DNA from: JANNRR01 sp031401675 | GTDB lineage: Bacteria; Pseudomonadota; Alphaproteobacteria; Rhodobacterales; Rhodobacteraceae | NCBI GenBank assembly: GCA_031401675.1 | Contig: JANNRR010000066.1 | Location: 1-20,103, forward strand | Length of the DNA stretch: 20,103 nt | Direction of reading: 5' to 3' | Shown: piece by piece, positions 1-7,762 of the stretch | Layout: the number at the start of each line of letters is the position of its first letter | Position numbering within the stretch: the stretch's first letter is position 1 | Program-made: the position numbers and the translations under genes | The notes under the pieces: generated by a model | Told to the model about the DNA's origin: nothing | The model's database searches: none | The model's input: the letters and a program-made list of their open reading frames with translations, nothing else

Positions 1-80
1 GTGTTGCGGTTGCTCAGCAAAGCTTGAAGCTCAGCGCGGTCGGCGGGGCCAAGGTAAAGGCAGATATCAGAGCGTCTCAT
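1..80 (-). CDS. IS630-family transposase, N-terminal fragment cut by window edge
   Basis: On the minus strand an ATG at 80-78 opens a frame that stays open to the window edge. It gives 26 residues starting MRRSDICLYLGPADRAELQ and ending in LLSNRN. The 'DRAELQALL..RN' stretch, ahead of an expected 'TPxKxVWRAxIVL', resembles from memory the start of IS630-family transposases (Tc1/mariner-like DDE enzymes, here the N-terminal helix-turn-helix part). Only about 8% of a typical 350-residue protein is visible. The upstream GGCGG is a weak ribosome binding site. I could not locate the IS630 terminal repeat or its TA target duplication in 81-163. Family assignment rests on recall of a short segment and is therefore moderate. 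Confidence 0.5.
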   Translation of the reverse strand, partial: MRRSDICLYLGPADRAELQALLSNRN

Positions 81-163
81 CCGCCGACCATGCCACAGAG
101 CGGCGCCGTCGGGAATCCTATGTCAGGTGCAGAACACTAGCTTGCCGCTACTGGGGCAGCGAT

Positions 164-697
164 TCAGCCGGCGTGCCGGACCCGGCCTTGCATGGATGGC
201 AACGCCCGCCCCATGACCCGTTCGATCGTGGCGCGCAAGTCGCGCAAATTGTACGGCTTCCACAGGATGGCCGAGACGCCGAGCGCCGCCGCCTGCCGTT
301 CCAGCCCCGGTTCCGGCGCGCCGGTGACCAGCACAAACCGGGTCAATGCCAGTTCGGGTGTCTGGCGGAGACGTTTCAGAAGGTCCAGTCCGGTCATGCC
401 GGGCATCAGGTAATCCGACAGGATCAGATCGACCGGCGCGGTGCGCAGGGCGTTCAGCGCCGTTCGGGCATCACCGGCGACAAAGACGTTCTTGCAGCCA
501 AGCCCCTCCAGACACTGGGCCATGACGCCGCGACTGACCGACATGTCGTCCACCACGAGGATGCGGTAGCGGGTATGCAGTTGCGCAACCTGTGCCATGT
601 TGGGACGACCTGGCGCCATGGTGCCGGACTTGGCTTTTGCGGCGACGGCAGACGCGCCGGGCATAAGGCGCGTGCGACTGGCATCGAATGGCTGCAT
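164..697 (-). CDS. Single-domain response regulator (CheY-like receiver)
   Basis: This is a stand-alone receiver protein of 177 residues that should be phosphorylated by a histidine kinase not encoded nearby. After a roughly 40-residue unstructured Ala/Pro/Lys leader, the receiver fold runs from about residue 44 to 170. It shows the acidic pair D50-D51 (ILVVDDMS), phospho-acceptor D95 (LILSDYLMPGMTGLD), switch Thr T125 (LVTGAP) and conserved Lys K147 followed by Pro (WKPY). There is no C-terminal output domain. I chose the ATG at 697 because AGAAGGGG lies 7-8 bases upstream; an ATG eight codons further up lacks such a site. It lies 77 bases downstream of the glucokinase gene on the same strand, and co-transcription is possible. 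The cognate kinase and the process controlled (motility, general stress or other) cannot be told. Confidence 0.9.
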   Translation of the reverse strand: MQPFDASRTRLMPGASAVAAKAKSGTMAPGRPNMAQVAQLHTRYRILVVDDMSVSRGVMAQCLEGLGCKNVFVAGDARTALNALRTAPVDLILSDYLMPGMTGLDLLKRLRQTPELALTRFVLVTGAPEPGLERQAAALGVSAILWKPYNLRDLRATIERVMGRALPSMQGRVRHAG

Positions 698-774
698 GGC
701 GACCCCTTCTGGATGATCCACCCGGGCAGGCTAGGCCATTGCGGTTAATGCGGTCTTACCCACGAAAAAATCGG

Positions 775-1743
775 TCAGGCGGCCACAAGATCGGCCAGAT
801 GCGCAGCACAGCCCTGCAGCGGGGCATAGTCATCCTCGATCGCCCAGACCGGAAAGTCGTCCATGAAATCCGCGAACCGGCCCTTTTCGCGAAAAGCCGC
901 CGCGAACCCCAGATCCTGCAGCAGCGGCGCAAGATGCCGCGCGACGCCGCCGGTCAGATAGATGCCGCCGAACGGCAGATGGACCAGCGCCAGGTTCCCG
1001 GCAACCACCCCCATCATCCGCACAAACATCCGGGCGGCACGGCCGGCGCGCGGATCGTCGCCTGCCAGAATTGCCGCCATGATCGCGGCCGCCGGACGCT
1101 CCGGGGCAGGACCTTCGGCCGCCCAAAGATCGACGTGTTGCAACCCGCGACCCGACAGGACATCCTCGACCGACGGAAAGCCGTGCGCCGCCTCGATGAA
1201 CGCCATCAGCGACAGGTCATCCGGGCTGCGGGCGGGCAGATTGACATGGCCGCATTCGGATGCCGGAACCACTCGCCCGGACAGGATCGTATGCACCGGG
1301 GCCGAGTTGAAGCCGGTGCCGACATTGATCACCAGCCGCGCCGCCGTTGCGGCGGGCGGGATGTCCGGGCCCGGCAGGATCGGCCGCAAGCTGGTCATCG
1401 GCAGCAGGCGAAGGGCGTGGCCCGGTGCCTGCAGGTCGTTCAGCAGCGAAACTGTCCGGGCGCCGGTAGCTTCGGCAATGCTGGCCAGCGACATTTTCCA
1501 GTTCAGATTGGTCAGTTCGGCCACCCCGTCGCGGACAGGGCCAGCGGCCGCAATGCAGGCACCGCTGCAGGTCGCACCGGTTTCGGCCAGATAGGCCCGC
1601 AAGATCGGCTCGATCCCCGGATAGTCGGCATTGCTGTAGCGCCGGATCGTGGCCGGATCGATGACCGCCCCCTGCGCCAGTGCCACCCTGGTGTTGGTGC
1701 CGCCAATATCGGCAACCAGTGCGCCGCTTCGGGATTGGGGCAT
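775..1743 (-). CDS. glk: Glucokinase
   Basis: A cytoplasmic ATP-dependent hexokinase of the bacterial glucokinase (Glk) family, 322 residues, which converts glucose to glucose 6-phosphate for the Entner-Doudoroff and related routes. The N-terminal phosphate-binding loop is VADIGGTNTRVALA (D12). Further on are the sugar-site region LLNDLQAPGHAL with the likely catalytic Asp, the NVGTGFNSAPV loop, the ECGHVNLPA segment (the EGGHV equivalent), VLSGRGL, and the adenosine-side motif GGIYLTGGVA. Length matches the family (about 320). The ATG at 1743 is favoured because GAGG lies about 7 bases upstream and the family N-terminus begins only a few residues before VADIGG; a longer frame to 1818 adds non-homologous residues. 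The motif order fits Glk better than ROK kinases. Hexose specificity is inferred from family. Confidence 0.9.
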   Translation of the reverse strand: MPQSRSGALVADIGGTNTRVALAQGAVIDPATIRRYSNADYPGIEPILRAYLAETGATCSGACIAAAGPVRDGVAELTNLNWKMSLASIAEATGARTVSLLNDLQAPGHALRLLPMTSLRPILPGPDIPPAATAARLVINVGTGFNSAPVHTILSGRVVPASECGHVNLPARSPDDLSLMAFIEAAHGFPSVEDVLSGRGLQHVDLWAAEGPAPERPAAAIMAAILAGDDPRAGRAARMFVRMMGVVAGNLALVHLPFGGIYLTGGVARHLAPLLQDLGFAAAFREKGRFADFMDDFPVWAIEDDYAPLQGCAAHLADLVAA

Positions 1744-2177
1744 GACGGACCTCGCTTCGGATGCAGTGCCACGGGACAAGAGCCATCGTCTGATAGAATG
1801 AACCGCTTGCGGCTGCAAGGAAGTCTGCCTGATCGGGCAGGGCCTTACCCCGGCCGGGTGTCACGGTGCCGCCATGAGGATGTTGCACGGTTGTGGTCTT
1901 GGCCGTCTGTCCGTCGTCTTTGGCAGGGTCACAGGTGACCGCCATGACTGGTTTTTCCCACAGAATTCGGCCCGGGTCTGGAGATCGACACCGGTTCCTG
2001 GCCGCGTCAACAGGTCAGCGAATGCGGCAATGAATCCGGGCGGTTGACATGCCGCCCGGTCCGGCGCAGAACTCGGCGGACGGTGCGCGGGCGGGCTGCG
2101 GATGGCCCGCCGAACCGGCGAACGCATCGGGCCGGCAATCCCTACAGGCCGGTTTCCCCGCCGGACGGAGCACGAGA
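1744..2177. other. Divergent intergenic region between glk and the Lys-rich small gene
   Basis: These 434 bases separate glk (leftward) from the small gene at 2178 (rightward). I see no convincing protein. Contents are a candidate glk promoter (listed separately), a short palindrome GTCACAGGTGAC at about 1926-1937, and a lone TTGACA at 2044-2049 that has only a poor -10 partner (CAGAAC after 17 bases) and so is not called. The rest appears featureless. Confidence 0.5.
1790..1818 (-). promoter_or_regulatory. Candidate glk promoter with palindromic spacer
   Basis: Read on the minus strand, TTGCAG (1818-1813), a 17-base spacer and TATCAG (1795-1790) resemble a housekeeping -35/-10 pair (3/6 and 4/6 matches). 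This would start transcription about 40 bases before the glk ATG. The spacer contains the palindrome CCGC-TT-GCGG (1803-1812), which could be a small operator. This is pattern matching only. Confidence 0.3.
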
Positions 2178-2315
2178 ATGGCCAAATCACAGTTGCGCAG
2201 CAACAAGGAAGTCAAAAAGCCCAAGAAGGACAAGGCCAAGCCGGCGGCAGAAGCCTCGTCCATGACTTCGCGCTTGAAGGCCTCGCAGGAAAAATCGAAA
2301 GGCGACAAAAGCTAG
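2178..2315 (+). CDS. Lys-rich 45-residue small protein of unknown function
   Basis: The frame gives a 45-residue highly basic protein, 12 Lys and 2 Arg, starting MAKSQLRSNKEVKKPKKDK and continuing with an Ala/Ser-rich stretch to the C-terminus. I chose the ATG at 2178 because GGAG lies 8 bases upstream and because a reading from an earlier ATG (2049) adds a non-conserved Pro/Gly/Ala leader. The 'KSxxRSNKExKKPKKxK' opening matches, as I recall, a family of short uncharacterised proteins widespread in alphaproteobacteria. No membrane segment or signal is present. Composition suggests an unstructured nucleic-acid or ribosome contact, but that is conjecture. It converges on the agmatinase-family gene, with 62 bases between the two stops. 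Confidence 0.72.
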   Translation: MAKSQLRSNKEVKKPKKDKAKPAAEASSMTSRLKASQEKSKGDKS

Positions 2316-2377
2316 CCGCCCGTCCTTCAGGCGATACATCAGGAGCGTCCAGCGCAGGGCGCGGCGACGCCTTGCCG

Positions 2378-3340
2378 TCAACTCGCGGCAGTGCGGGCCC
2401 GAAAGATGAAGCCGAGGAAGTTCAGCAGCACCTGTGCCGCCAGAATGGCGGTGCTGCCGCTGTGGTCATAGTCGGGGGCGACCTCGACCAGATCGATGCC
2501 GACGATGTCGTGCGCCCTTGCCACGCCCTGCAGGATTTCCAGCACTTCATAGTACAGAAACCCGCCGTGGCTCGGGGTGCCGGTGCCCGGCGCGATCGAC
2601 GGGCAGAAGCCGTCGATATCGATGGTCACATAAAGCCGCGCCGCTTTCGGAATCCGCGCCAGGACCCGTGCCAGGCCAAGCTTGCGGACCTGCCGCACCG
2701 ACAGGATGTCGGCACCGAGCGACCGCGCCGCCTCGTACCCCTCGCGCGTGGTCGACGACACGTTTCGGATGCCAAGTTGGGTCAAACCGCTGACAAAGGG
2801 CTTTTCCGCCGCCCGCCGCATCGGGTTGCCGTGACCAAAGCGGACGCCGTGACGGACATCGACGAAATCCAGATGCGCGTCGATCTGCAGGATGTGGATG
2901 TCGCCCCGCCCGTCAAAGGCATTGATGCAGGGGATGTTGATCGAGTGATCGCCGCCGATCACGACCGGCAACGCCGCTGCCGCCAGGATCGCACGCACCC
3001 CAAGTTCGATGTTGGCATGACTGCTGACGGTATCGGTGTGGACAATGTCGGCGTCACCGATATCGACGATGCGCACATCGGCGCCCAGATAAGTGCAGTC
3101 ATCCTCGTGGTCATAGGCCCCGGCATGGCCGAAGGAAAACAGGGTCGAGGCTTCGCGCACAGCCCGTGGGCCGAACCGCGCTCCGGCCCGGAACTGCGTG
3201 CCGAAATCGAACGGTGCCCCCAGAATTGCCACATCCGCGTCGATGGCGGACCAGTCGGCGATGTAGGGGCGCTTGCCAAAGGTGGCAATGCCGACAAAGG
3301 GCAGATTCAGCCGGCCGGTGTCGTAAGTGTTGGCGGTCAT
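2378..3340 (-). CDS. speB: Agmatinase-family ureohydrolase
   Basis: A binuclear-manganese ureohydrolase of the arginase/agmatinase family, 320 residues. These enzymes hydrolyse the guanidino group of agmatine or related compounds to urea and an amine. Metal-binding motifs are complete: GGDHS (H132), DAHLDF (D154, H156, D158) and TIDIDGF (D241, D243). They are followed by the APGTGTP segment with SHGG where many agmatinases have EPGG, then LVEVAPDYD near the C-terminus. The ATG at 3340 is preceded by a perfect AGGAGG 7 bases upstream; a TTG two codons earlier is rejected. The DIDGFCPS variant and SHGG leave open guanidinobutyrase or a related guanidino-acid hydrolase rather than true agmatinase. 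The gene is divergent from the oxygenase at 3468, and no other polyamine genes are visible. Confidence 0.85.
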   Translation of the reverse strand: MTANTYDTGRLNLPFVGIATFGKRPYIADWSAIDADVAILGAPFDFGTQFRAGARFGPRAVREASTLFSFGHAGAYDHEDDCTYLGADVRIVDIGDADIVHTDTVSSHANIELGVRAILAAAALPVVIGGDHSINIPCINAFDGRGDIHILQIDAHLDFVDVRHGVRFGHGNPMRRAAEKPFVSGLTQLGIRNVSSTTREGYEAARSLGADILSVRQVRKLGLARVLARIPKAARLYVTIDIDGFCPSIAPGTGTPSHGGFLYYEVLEILQGVARAHDIVGIDLVEVAPDYDHSGSTAILAAQVLLNFLGFIFRARTAAS

Positions 3341-3418
3341 GGGCAATCCTCCTGCAAGTCATGGCAGTGTTGACGGCTGCGGGCGCTGCGTGCAAGCGGG
3401 CAAGGTGCGGTTTCGCAC

Positions 3419-3452
3419 TGGTCAAGGCGCGCGATCCCGGACAGTTTGACCA
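3419..3452. promoter_or_regulatory. Inverted repeat TGGTCAA / TTGACCA, candidate operator
   Basis: TGGTCAA at 3419-3425 and its exact complement TTGACCA at 3446-3452 are separated by 20 bases, placing the half-sites about 27 bases apart between centres. They sit in the 127-base region between the divergent ureohydrolase and dioxygenase genes, and the right half-site ends 15 bases before the dioxygenase ATG. The layout suits a dimeric regulator controlling the oxygenase gene. No regulator gene is adjacent. Confidence 0.3.
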
Positions 3453-3467
3453 ATAAAGGGGGACGCC

Positions 3468-4271
3468 ATGACCGAACTGGTAAGCAAAGCGATGGTCGCC
3501 GACTATCAGCGCGACGGGGTGGTGCTGGTCAAGGGATTGTGGGCCGATTGGGTCGACGTTCTGCGCGCCGGGGTCGCGCGCAACATGGCCGAGCCCGGAC
3601 CCTACGCGGCCGAGAACCTGAAGCCGGGCGAAGGCGGGCGGTTCTTTGACGATTACTGCAACTGGCAGCGCATCCCCGAGTTCGAGCAGGTAATCCGTGC
3701 CTCGCCCGTCGCATCGGTGGCGGCGGCGCTGATGGGATCACAGCGGGTGCAGCTGTTCCACGACCATGTGCTGGTCAAGGAGCCGGGCACCAGCCGACCG
3801 ACGCCCTGGCATCAGGACGGCCCCTACTATTTCGTCGAAGGCCGCCAGACCGTCAGTTTCTGGTCGCCGCTCGACCCGGCGCGCGAGGCCAGCCTGCGCT
3901 GCGTCGCCGGATCGCATCTGTGGCGGCGCGAGGTTCTGCCGACCCGCTGGCTGGCGGAAACGGCGTTCTATCCCAACCCGGAAACATACATGCCGGTGCC
4001 GGACCCGGATGCAGAGGCCATGCCGGTCCGGGAATGGGCGATGGAACCCGGTGACGCCGTCGCTTTTCAATTCCGCACCCTGCACGGGGCCCGGGGCAAC
4101 ACCACCGACCAGCGCCGGCGGGCGTTTTCGCTGCGTCTGGTCGGCGACGACGCGGTTTATGTCGAGCGGCCGGGGCCGACCTCGCCACCCTTTCCCGGCC
4201 ATGCGATGCAGCCGGGGCAACGCTTGCGGGCGGACTGGTTCCCCTACCTGATCGGGGATGGGGCCGGCTAG
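3468..4271 (+). CDS. Phytanoyl-CoA dioxygenase (PhyH) family oxygenase
   Basis: A cytoplasmic Fe(II)/2-oxoglutarate-dependent oxygenase of 267 residues in the PhyH family, which hydroxylates small molecules or acyl compounds. The facial triad is visible as WHQDGPYY (H115, D117) and TLHGARGN (H206). An Arg-rich strand QRRRAFSLRL (about residues 215-224) supplies the likely 2-oxoglutarate-binding Arg. The N-terminus YQRDGVVLVKGL is typical of the family. Start ATG 3468 has a GGGGG site 5-6 bases upstream. The gene is divergent from the ureohydrolase and ends 6 bases from the convergent amidotransferase. The substrate is unknown; PhyH proteins span many reactions (ectoine, phosphonates, lipids, betaines). 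Linkage to a guanidino hydrolase hints at amine or osmolyte turnover, but only weakly. Confidence 0.85.
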   Translation: MTELVSKAMVADYQRDGVVLVKGLWADWVDVLRAGVARNMAEPGPYAAENLKPGEGGRFFDDYCNWQRIPEFEQVIRASPVASVAAALMGSQRVQLFHDHVLVKEPGTSRPTPWHQDGPYYFVEGRQTVSFWSPLDPAREASLRCVAGSHLWRREVLPTRWLAETAFYPNPETYMPVPDPDAEAMPVREWAMEPGDAVAFQFRTLHGARGNTTDQRRRAFSLRLVGDDAVYVERPGPTSPPFPGHAMQPGQRLRADWFPYLIGDGAG

Positions 4272-4277
4272 GCCGCA

Positions 4278-4973
4278 TCAGATTTGCGCGACAAAGGCCC
4301 GCGCCAGCGCCAGTCCGGCCAGATCGGCGTCGGGACCATGCCGGGCGGACAGCGCCGGGTGATCCTGCATCCAGCCGGGACGGACCGCCTCCATCAATCC
4401 CGGAAATTCCTGCGTCCAGCGTGCGACGACGGCGCGGCTTGCCTCGAAATGGAACTGGATGCCGTAACTGGCGCGGCCGACTCGGAAGGCCTGCTGCGGC
4501 ACGGCGGCGGTTTCGGCCAGATGCACGGCCCCGTCCGGCAAGGTGAAGGTGTCGTTGTGCCATTCAAAGATCGAAAAGGCGGCCGGCAGCGCCGACAACA
4601 CCGGGTCAGCCTTGCCGGAACTGGTCAGCGCCACCTGGTGCCAGCCGAACTCATGGGCGGTGCCCAGCCGGTTGCTGGCCCCATGGCCTCGAGCCAGAAT
4701 CTGGGCCCCGAGACAGACCCCAAGCACCGCCCGGCCGGACGCACCCGCGTCCCGCATCAGGTCCGCCAGAGCGGGCAGATAGGGGTGGCTGGCATCATCC
4801 AGCGCCGACTGTTCCCCGCCAAACACGATCAGCGCATCGTGCGCTCCGGCCTGCGGCAGCGGTTGACCAAGATAGGGTCGGTAGGTATCGACCAGTGCCG
4901 CCGCTTCGTGCAGGGCAACGCCGATCTGACCGTGATGGCTGATGCGGGTATTCTCGACCACCGCGACGCGCAA
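4278..4973 (-). CDS. Class I (type 1) glutamine amidotransferase domain protein
   Basis: A stand-alone GATase1 protein of 231 residues that should release ammonia from glutamine, or act as a related gamma-glutamyl hydrolase. The nucleophile elbow GVCLGAQ (C87) and GIQFHFE (H175, E177) give a complete Cys-His-Glu triad, and FGGEQSALDD is the usual oxyanion-side loop. I chose a TTG start at 4973: AGGAG lies 6 bases upstream, and the fold begins at once (RVAVVENTR). A longer frame to an upstream start at 5096 would add about 40 non-homologous residues and run through the guaB promoter region. It resembles the GMP-synthase-like amidotransferases of unknown acceptor rather than GuaA itself, as it lacks the ATP-pyrophosphatase half. 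It is divergent from guaB, which may reflect a purine link. Confidence 0.82.
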   Translation of the reverse strand: MRVAVVENTRISHHGQIGVALHEAAALVDTYRPYLGQPLPQAGAHDALIVFGGEQSALDDASHPYLPALADLMRDAGASGRAVLGVCLGAQILARGHGASNRLGTAHEFGWHQVALTSSGKADPVLSALPAAFSIFEWHNDTFTLPDGAVHLAETAAVPQQAFRVGRASYGIQFHFEASRAVVARWTQEFPGLMEAVRPGWMQDHPALSARHGPDADLAGLALARAFVAQI

Positions 4974-5017
4974 GCGCTGCTCCTGTTTTTGCTGGCACAG
5001 CTTCAGCACAGCCCGGA

Positions 5018-5037
5018 CCCGGCAGCAAGGGGCCGGG
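5018..5037. promoter_or_regulatory. GC-rich inverted repeat in the guaB upstream region
   Basis: CCCGGC (5018-5023) and GCCGGG (5032-5037) form a 6-bp inverted repeat with an 8-base loop in the 146-base region between the divergent amidotransferase and guaB. It could be a regulator site or a leader hairpin of guaB. It has no T-run, so it is not a terminator in this direction. Confidence 0.22.
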
Positions 5038-5119
5038 ATGGGTCTTGCCATCGCCGCCCGCCCGTGAAACAGGGAACCGCCAAACGGACCCTGCACCCGA
5101 CGAACCGACGGAGGCCCAA

Positions 5120-6568
5120 ATGCAGATTCGCGAGGCTTTTACCTTTGATGATGTCCTGCTGGTCCCGGCCGCTTCCAGCGTATTGCCCTCGGCAGCGGAC
5201 ACCTCGACCTTTGTGACAAGGGCGATCCGGATGAACATCCCGCTGATGTCCTCGGCAATGGATACGGTGACCGAAGCGCGGATGGCCATCGCCATGGCGC
5301 AGGCCGGCGGCATCGGTGTCATCCACCGCAACCTGACGCACGGCGAACAGGCGCGGCAGGTGCGGCAGGTCAAGCGCTTCGAGTCCGGCATCGTCTATGC
5401 ACCGATCACCCTGACGCCGGATCAGACCCTGGCCGACGCCAAGGATCTGGCCGAACGCTACTCGGTCACCGGCTTCCCGGTAGTGGATGCGCGGGGCCGG
5501 GTGGTCGGCATCGTGACCAACCGCGACATGCGGTTTGCATCGGATGACCGCACACCGGTGCGGGTGATGATGACCTCGGAAAACCTGGCGATCCTGCAGG
5601 AGCCAGCCGACCGCCAGACCGCGATCGGCCTGATGAAGGCGCGGCGGATCGAGAAACTGCTGGTGACCGACGGCAACGGCAAGCTGACCGGGCTTCTGAC
5701 GCTGAAAGACACCGAAAAGGCGGTGCTGAACCCGCATGCCTGCAAGGACGAACTGGGAAGGCTGCGGGTTGCCGCCGCCTCGACGGTCGGCGATGCCGGG
5801 TTCGAGCGGTCGGCGGAACTGATCGATGCCGGGGTCGATCTGATCGTGATCGACACCGCGCATGGCCATTCCAGCGCGGTCGCAGAGGCGGTGCTGCGGG
5901 TCAAGTCGCTGTCGAACGCAGTGCAAGTAGTGGCCGGCAACGTCGCCACCGGCGAAGGCACCAGGGCGCTGATCGGCTCCGGCGCGGATGCGGTCAAGGT
6001 CGGCATCGGTCCGGGCTCGATCTGCACCACGCGCATCGTCGCGGGCGTCGGGGTGCCGCAACTGACGGCCATTCTGGATTCAGCGGCCGCTGCCGGCGAC
6101 ATTCCGGTGATCGCCGACGGCGGCATCAAGTATTCCGGCGATTTCGCCAAGGCCATCGCCGCCGGGGCCAGTTGCGCCATGGTCGGCAGCATGATCGCAG
6201 GCACCGATGAAAGCCCCGGTGAAGTCATTCTGTATCAGGGTCGCAGCTTCAAGAGCTACCGCGGCATGGGCAGTCTCGGTGCAATGGCGCGCGGCTCGGC
6301 CGACCGCTATTTTCAGATGGACGCTGCCAGCGACAAGTTGGTGCCCGAAGGGATCGAGGGTCAGGTCCCTTACAAAGGATCCGCCGCCGCCGTGGTACAT
6401 CAACTGGTCGGCGGCCTGCGCGCAGCCATGGGCTACACTGGCTGCCGCACCATCGCCGACATGCGAACAGGCTGCCAGTTCGTGCGCATCACCGGTGCCG
6501 GGCTCAAGGAAAGTCATGTGCACGACGTCCAGATCACCCGGGAAAGCCCGAACTACCGCGGGGTCTGA
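5120..6568 (+). CDS. guaB: Inosine-5'-monophosphate dehydrogenase
   Basis: IMP dehydrogenase oxidises IMP to XMP with NAD+, the committed step of guanine nucleotide synthesis in the cytoplasm. The 482-residue protein has the full layout. The N-terminal barrel part starts REAFTFDDVLLVP. A pair of CBS domains follows (about residues 90-205, with VVGIVTNRDMRF and GLLTLKDTEKA). Then come the catalytic loop GIGPGSICTTRIVAGVGVPQ with C302, the phosphate site DGGIKYSGD, GSMIAGTDESPGE, and the flap segment SYRGMGSLGAM. Start ATG 5120 carries GGAGG 5 bases upstream; a frame from 5045 adds a Pro-rich leader not found in the family. Length is normal and no key residue is missing. It is divergent from a glutamine amidotransferase gene and is probably expressed alone. 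Confidence 0.97.
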   Translation: MQIREAFTFDDVLLVPAASSVLPSAADTSTFVTRAIRMNIPLMSSAMDTVTEARMAIAMAQAGGIGVIHRNLTHGEQARQVRQVKRFESGIVYAPITLTPDQTLADAKDLAERYSVTGFPVVDARGRVVGIVTNRDMRFASDDRTPVRVMMTSENLAILQEPADRQTAIGLMKARRIEKLLVTDGNGKLTGLLTLKDTEKAVLNPHACKDELGRLRVAAASTVGDAGFERSAELIDAGVDLIVIDTAHGHSSAVAEAVLRVKSLSNAVQVVAGNVATGEGTRALIGSGADAVKVGIGPGSICTTRIVAGVGVPQLTAILDSAAAAGDIPVIADGGIKYSGDFAKAIAAGASCAMVGSMIAGTDESPGEVILYQGRSFKSYRGMGSLGAMARGSADRYFQMDAASDKLVPEGIEGQVPYKGSAAAVVHQLVGGLRAAMGYTGCRTIADMRTGCQFVRITGAGLKESHVHDVQITRESPNYRGV

Positions 6569-6675
6569 CAATCTCTGCAGCCACTGAATTGCCCAAGTAT
6601 CCCCACCGGCGGCACCGTGCTTGCGTTCCGATGCCTCCCGCAGGCGTATTCGAGCGAAACAGGCAACTGGCGCGT

Positions 6676-7707
6676 TCAGGGCGTCGGCGCATCGGCCCGC
6701 ATCAACCCCTGCGCTTTCAGGTCGGCCCACAGCGCAGGCGGGACAGTCGCGCCGGCAATTGCCAGATTGCTTTGCATCTGCGCCACGCTTTGCCCGCCGG
6801 GGATCATCGACACCACCGAGGGATGACCCAGCGGGAAGGCATAGGCGGCCTCGATCAGCCGGACGCCATGACGGCGGCACACCGCTTCGATCTGCCCGAC
6901 CCGGGCCATCACCTCGGGCGGGGCCGGATTGTAGTTGAAGAACGCCCCCGGAACCGCCCCGGTGGCCAGAATGCCGGAATTGTACGGGCCGCCGATGACG
7001 ATGCCGATGCCGCGCGACTGACAGAGCGGCAGAAAGGAACTCAGCGCCTCCTGCTCCAGCAGGGTGTAGCGACCGGCCAGCAGGAACAGGTCAGGGTCGC
7101 CACGTTCGGTCACTGCCTGACAAAACTGCCATTCGTTGATGCCGCCGCCAAACGCCCGGATCACGCCGCTGTCGCGCAATTCCACCAGCGCCTTGTGGCC
7201 GCCCAGGGCAAAGAACTCGTCGACACGCGCGTCGGCGGCCTGTTTGCTGCCGTGGGTAAAGATATCCAGATCGTGCACATACAGGATGTCGATCCGGTCA
7301 AGCCCCAGCCGCTCCAGCGAAAACTCCAGGCTGCGCATCACCCCGTCATAGGAGTAGTCGAAGCGCTCCCGCCGGTTCGGCACGTCGAACCACTTGCCGA
7401 CGCCCATCCGCTGGTCCGGCGGGCAAGGGATCATCAGGCGGCCGACCTTGGACGACAGCACATACTGATCACGTGGTTTGCCGCGCAGAAACCGGTTCAG
7501 CCGGGTTTCGGCAAGCCCCAGACCATACTGTGGTGCCGTATCGAAATAGCGCACGCCCCCGGCCCATGCCACCTCCAGCAGCGCCTGCGCCTCGTCATCC
7601 GAAATGGCGCGGTACAGGTTGGCCATAGGGGCGGAACCGAAGCCAAGCTCGGTGAAGCGCAGCCCGCCGTTGCCAAGCCGGTCCCAGTGTCGCGTTGCAA
7701 GTGTCAT
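6676..7707 (-). CDS. Aldo-keto reductase, D-threo-aldose/L-fucose dehydrogenase type
   Basis: An NAD(P)-dependent (beta/alpha)8 oxidoreductase of 343 residues. The N-terminus ELGFGSAPMANLYRAISDDEA and the VRYFDTAPQYGLGLAETRL block match the subgroup that oxidises aldoses such as L-fucose or D-arabinose at C1 (D-threo-aldose 1-dehydrogenase; pyridoxal 4-dehydrogenase is a close relative). The catalytic tetrad is complete: D56, Y61, K87 (SSKVGR) and H145 (LYVHDLD). The start codon is preceded by an unbroken run of nine G residues ending 4 bases before the ATG, which must serve as the ribosome binding site. It is divergent from the btpA-like gene of the sugar locus, and a FucU-type mutarotase lies further along the same locus, so an aldose substrate is likely. 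Exact sugar not determinable. Confidence 0.87.
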   Translation of the reverse strand: MTLATRHWDRLGNGGLRFTELGFGSAPMANLYRAISDDEAQALLEVAWAGGVRYFDTAPQYGLGLAETRLNRFLRGKPRDQYVLSSKVGRLMIPCPPDQRMGVGKWFDVPNRRERFDYSYDGVMRSLEFSLERLGLDRIDILYVHDLDIFTHGSKQAADARVDEFFALGGHKALVELRDSGVIRAFGGGINEWQFCQAVTERGDPDLFLLAGRYTLLEQEALSSFLPLCQSRGIGIVIGGPYNSGILATGAVPGAFFNYNPAPPEVMARVGQIEAVCRRHGVRLIEAAYAFPLGHPSVVSMIPGGQSVAQMQSNLAIAGATVPPALWADLKAQGLMRADAPTP

Positions 7708-7733
7708 GGTGCCCCCCCCCGCCTACTGCGCCG

Positions 7734-7762
7734 ATTAACGCGGATTCGCTTTGCCTGTGCAA
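7734..7762 (-). promoter_or_regulatory. Candidate promoter of the aldo-keto reductase gene
   Basis: On the minus strand, TTGCAC (7762-7757), 17 bases and GTTAAT (7739-7734) form a weak housekeeping-type promoter (3/6 and 4/6). It overlaps the oppositely directed candidate promoter of the btpA-like operon, so the two transcripts may compete. Confidence 0.3.

Noticed and set aside
688..1938. Long plus-strand frame of 416 codons
   Set aside because: It lies antisense to glk, is rich in Arg/Gln/Gly/Asp, and shows no family motif. It is a high-GC shadow of the real gene.
2044..2072. TTGACA as a promoter for the small Lys-rich gene
   Set aside because: The -35 is perfect, but the only -10 at 17 bases is CAGAAC, too weak to call.
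2102..3373. Long plus-strand frame of 423 codons
   Set aside because: Antisense to the ureohydrolase, which has complete metal motifs and a perfect AGGAGG. The composition is that of a shadow frame.
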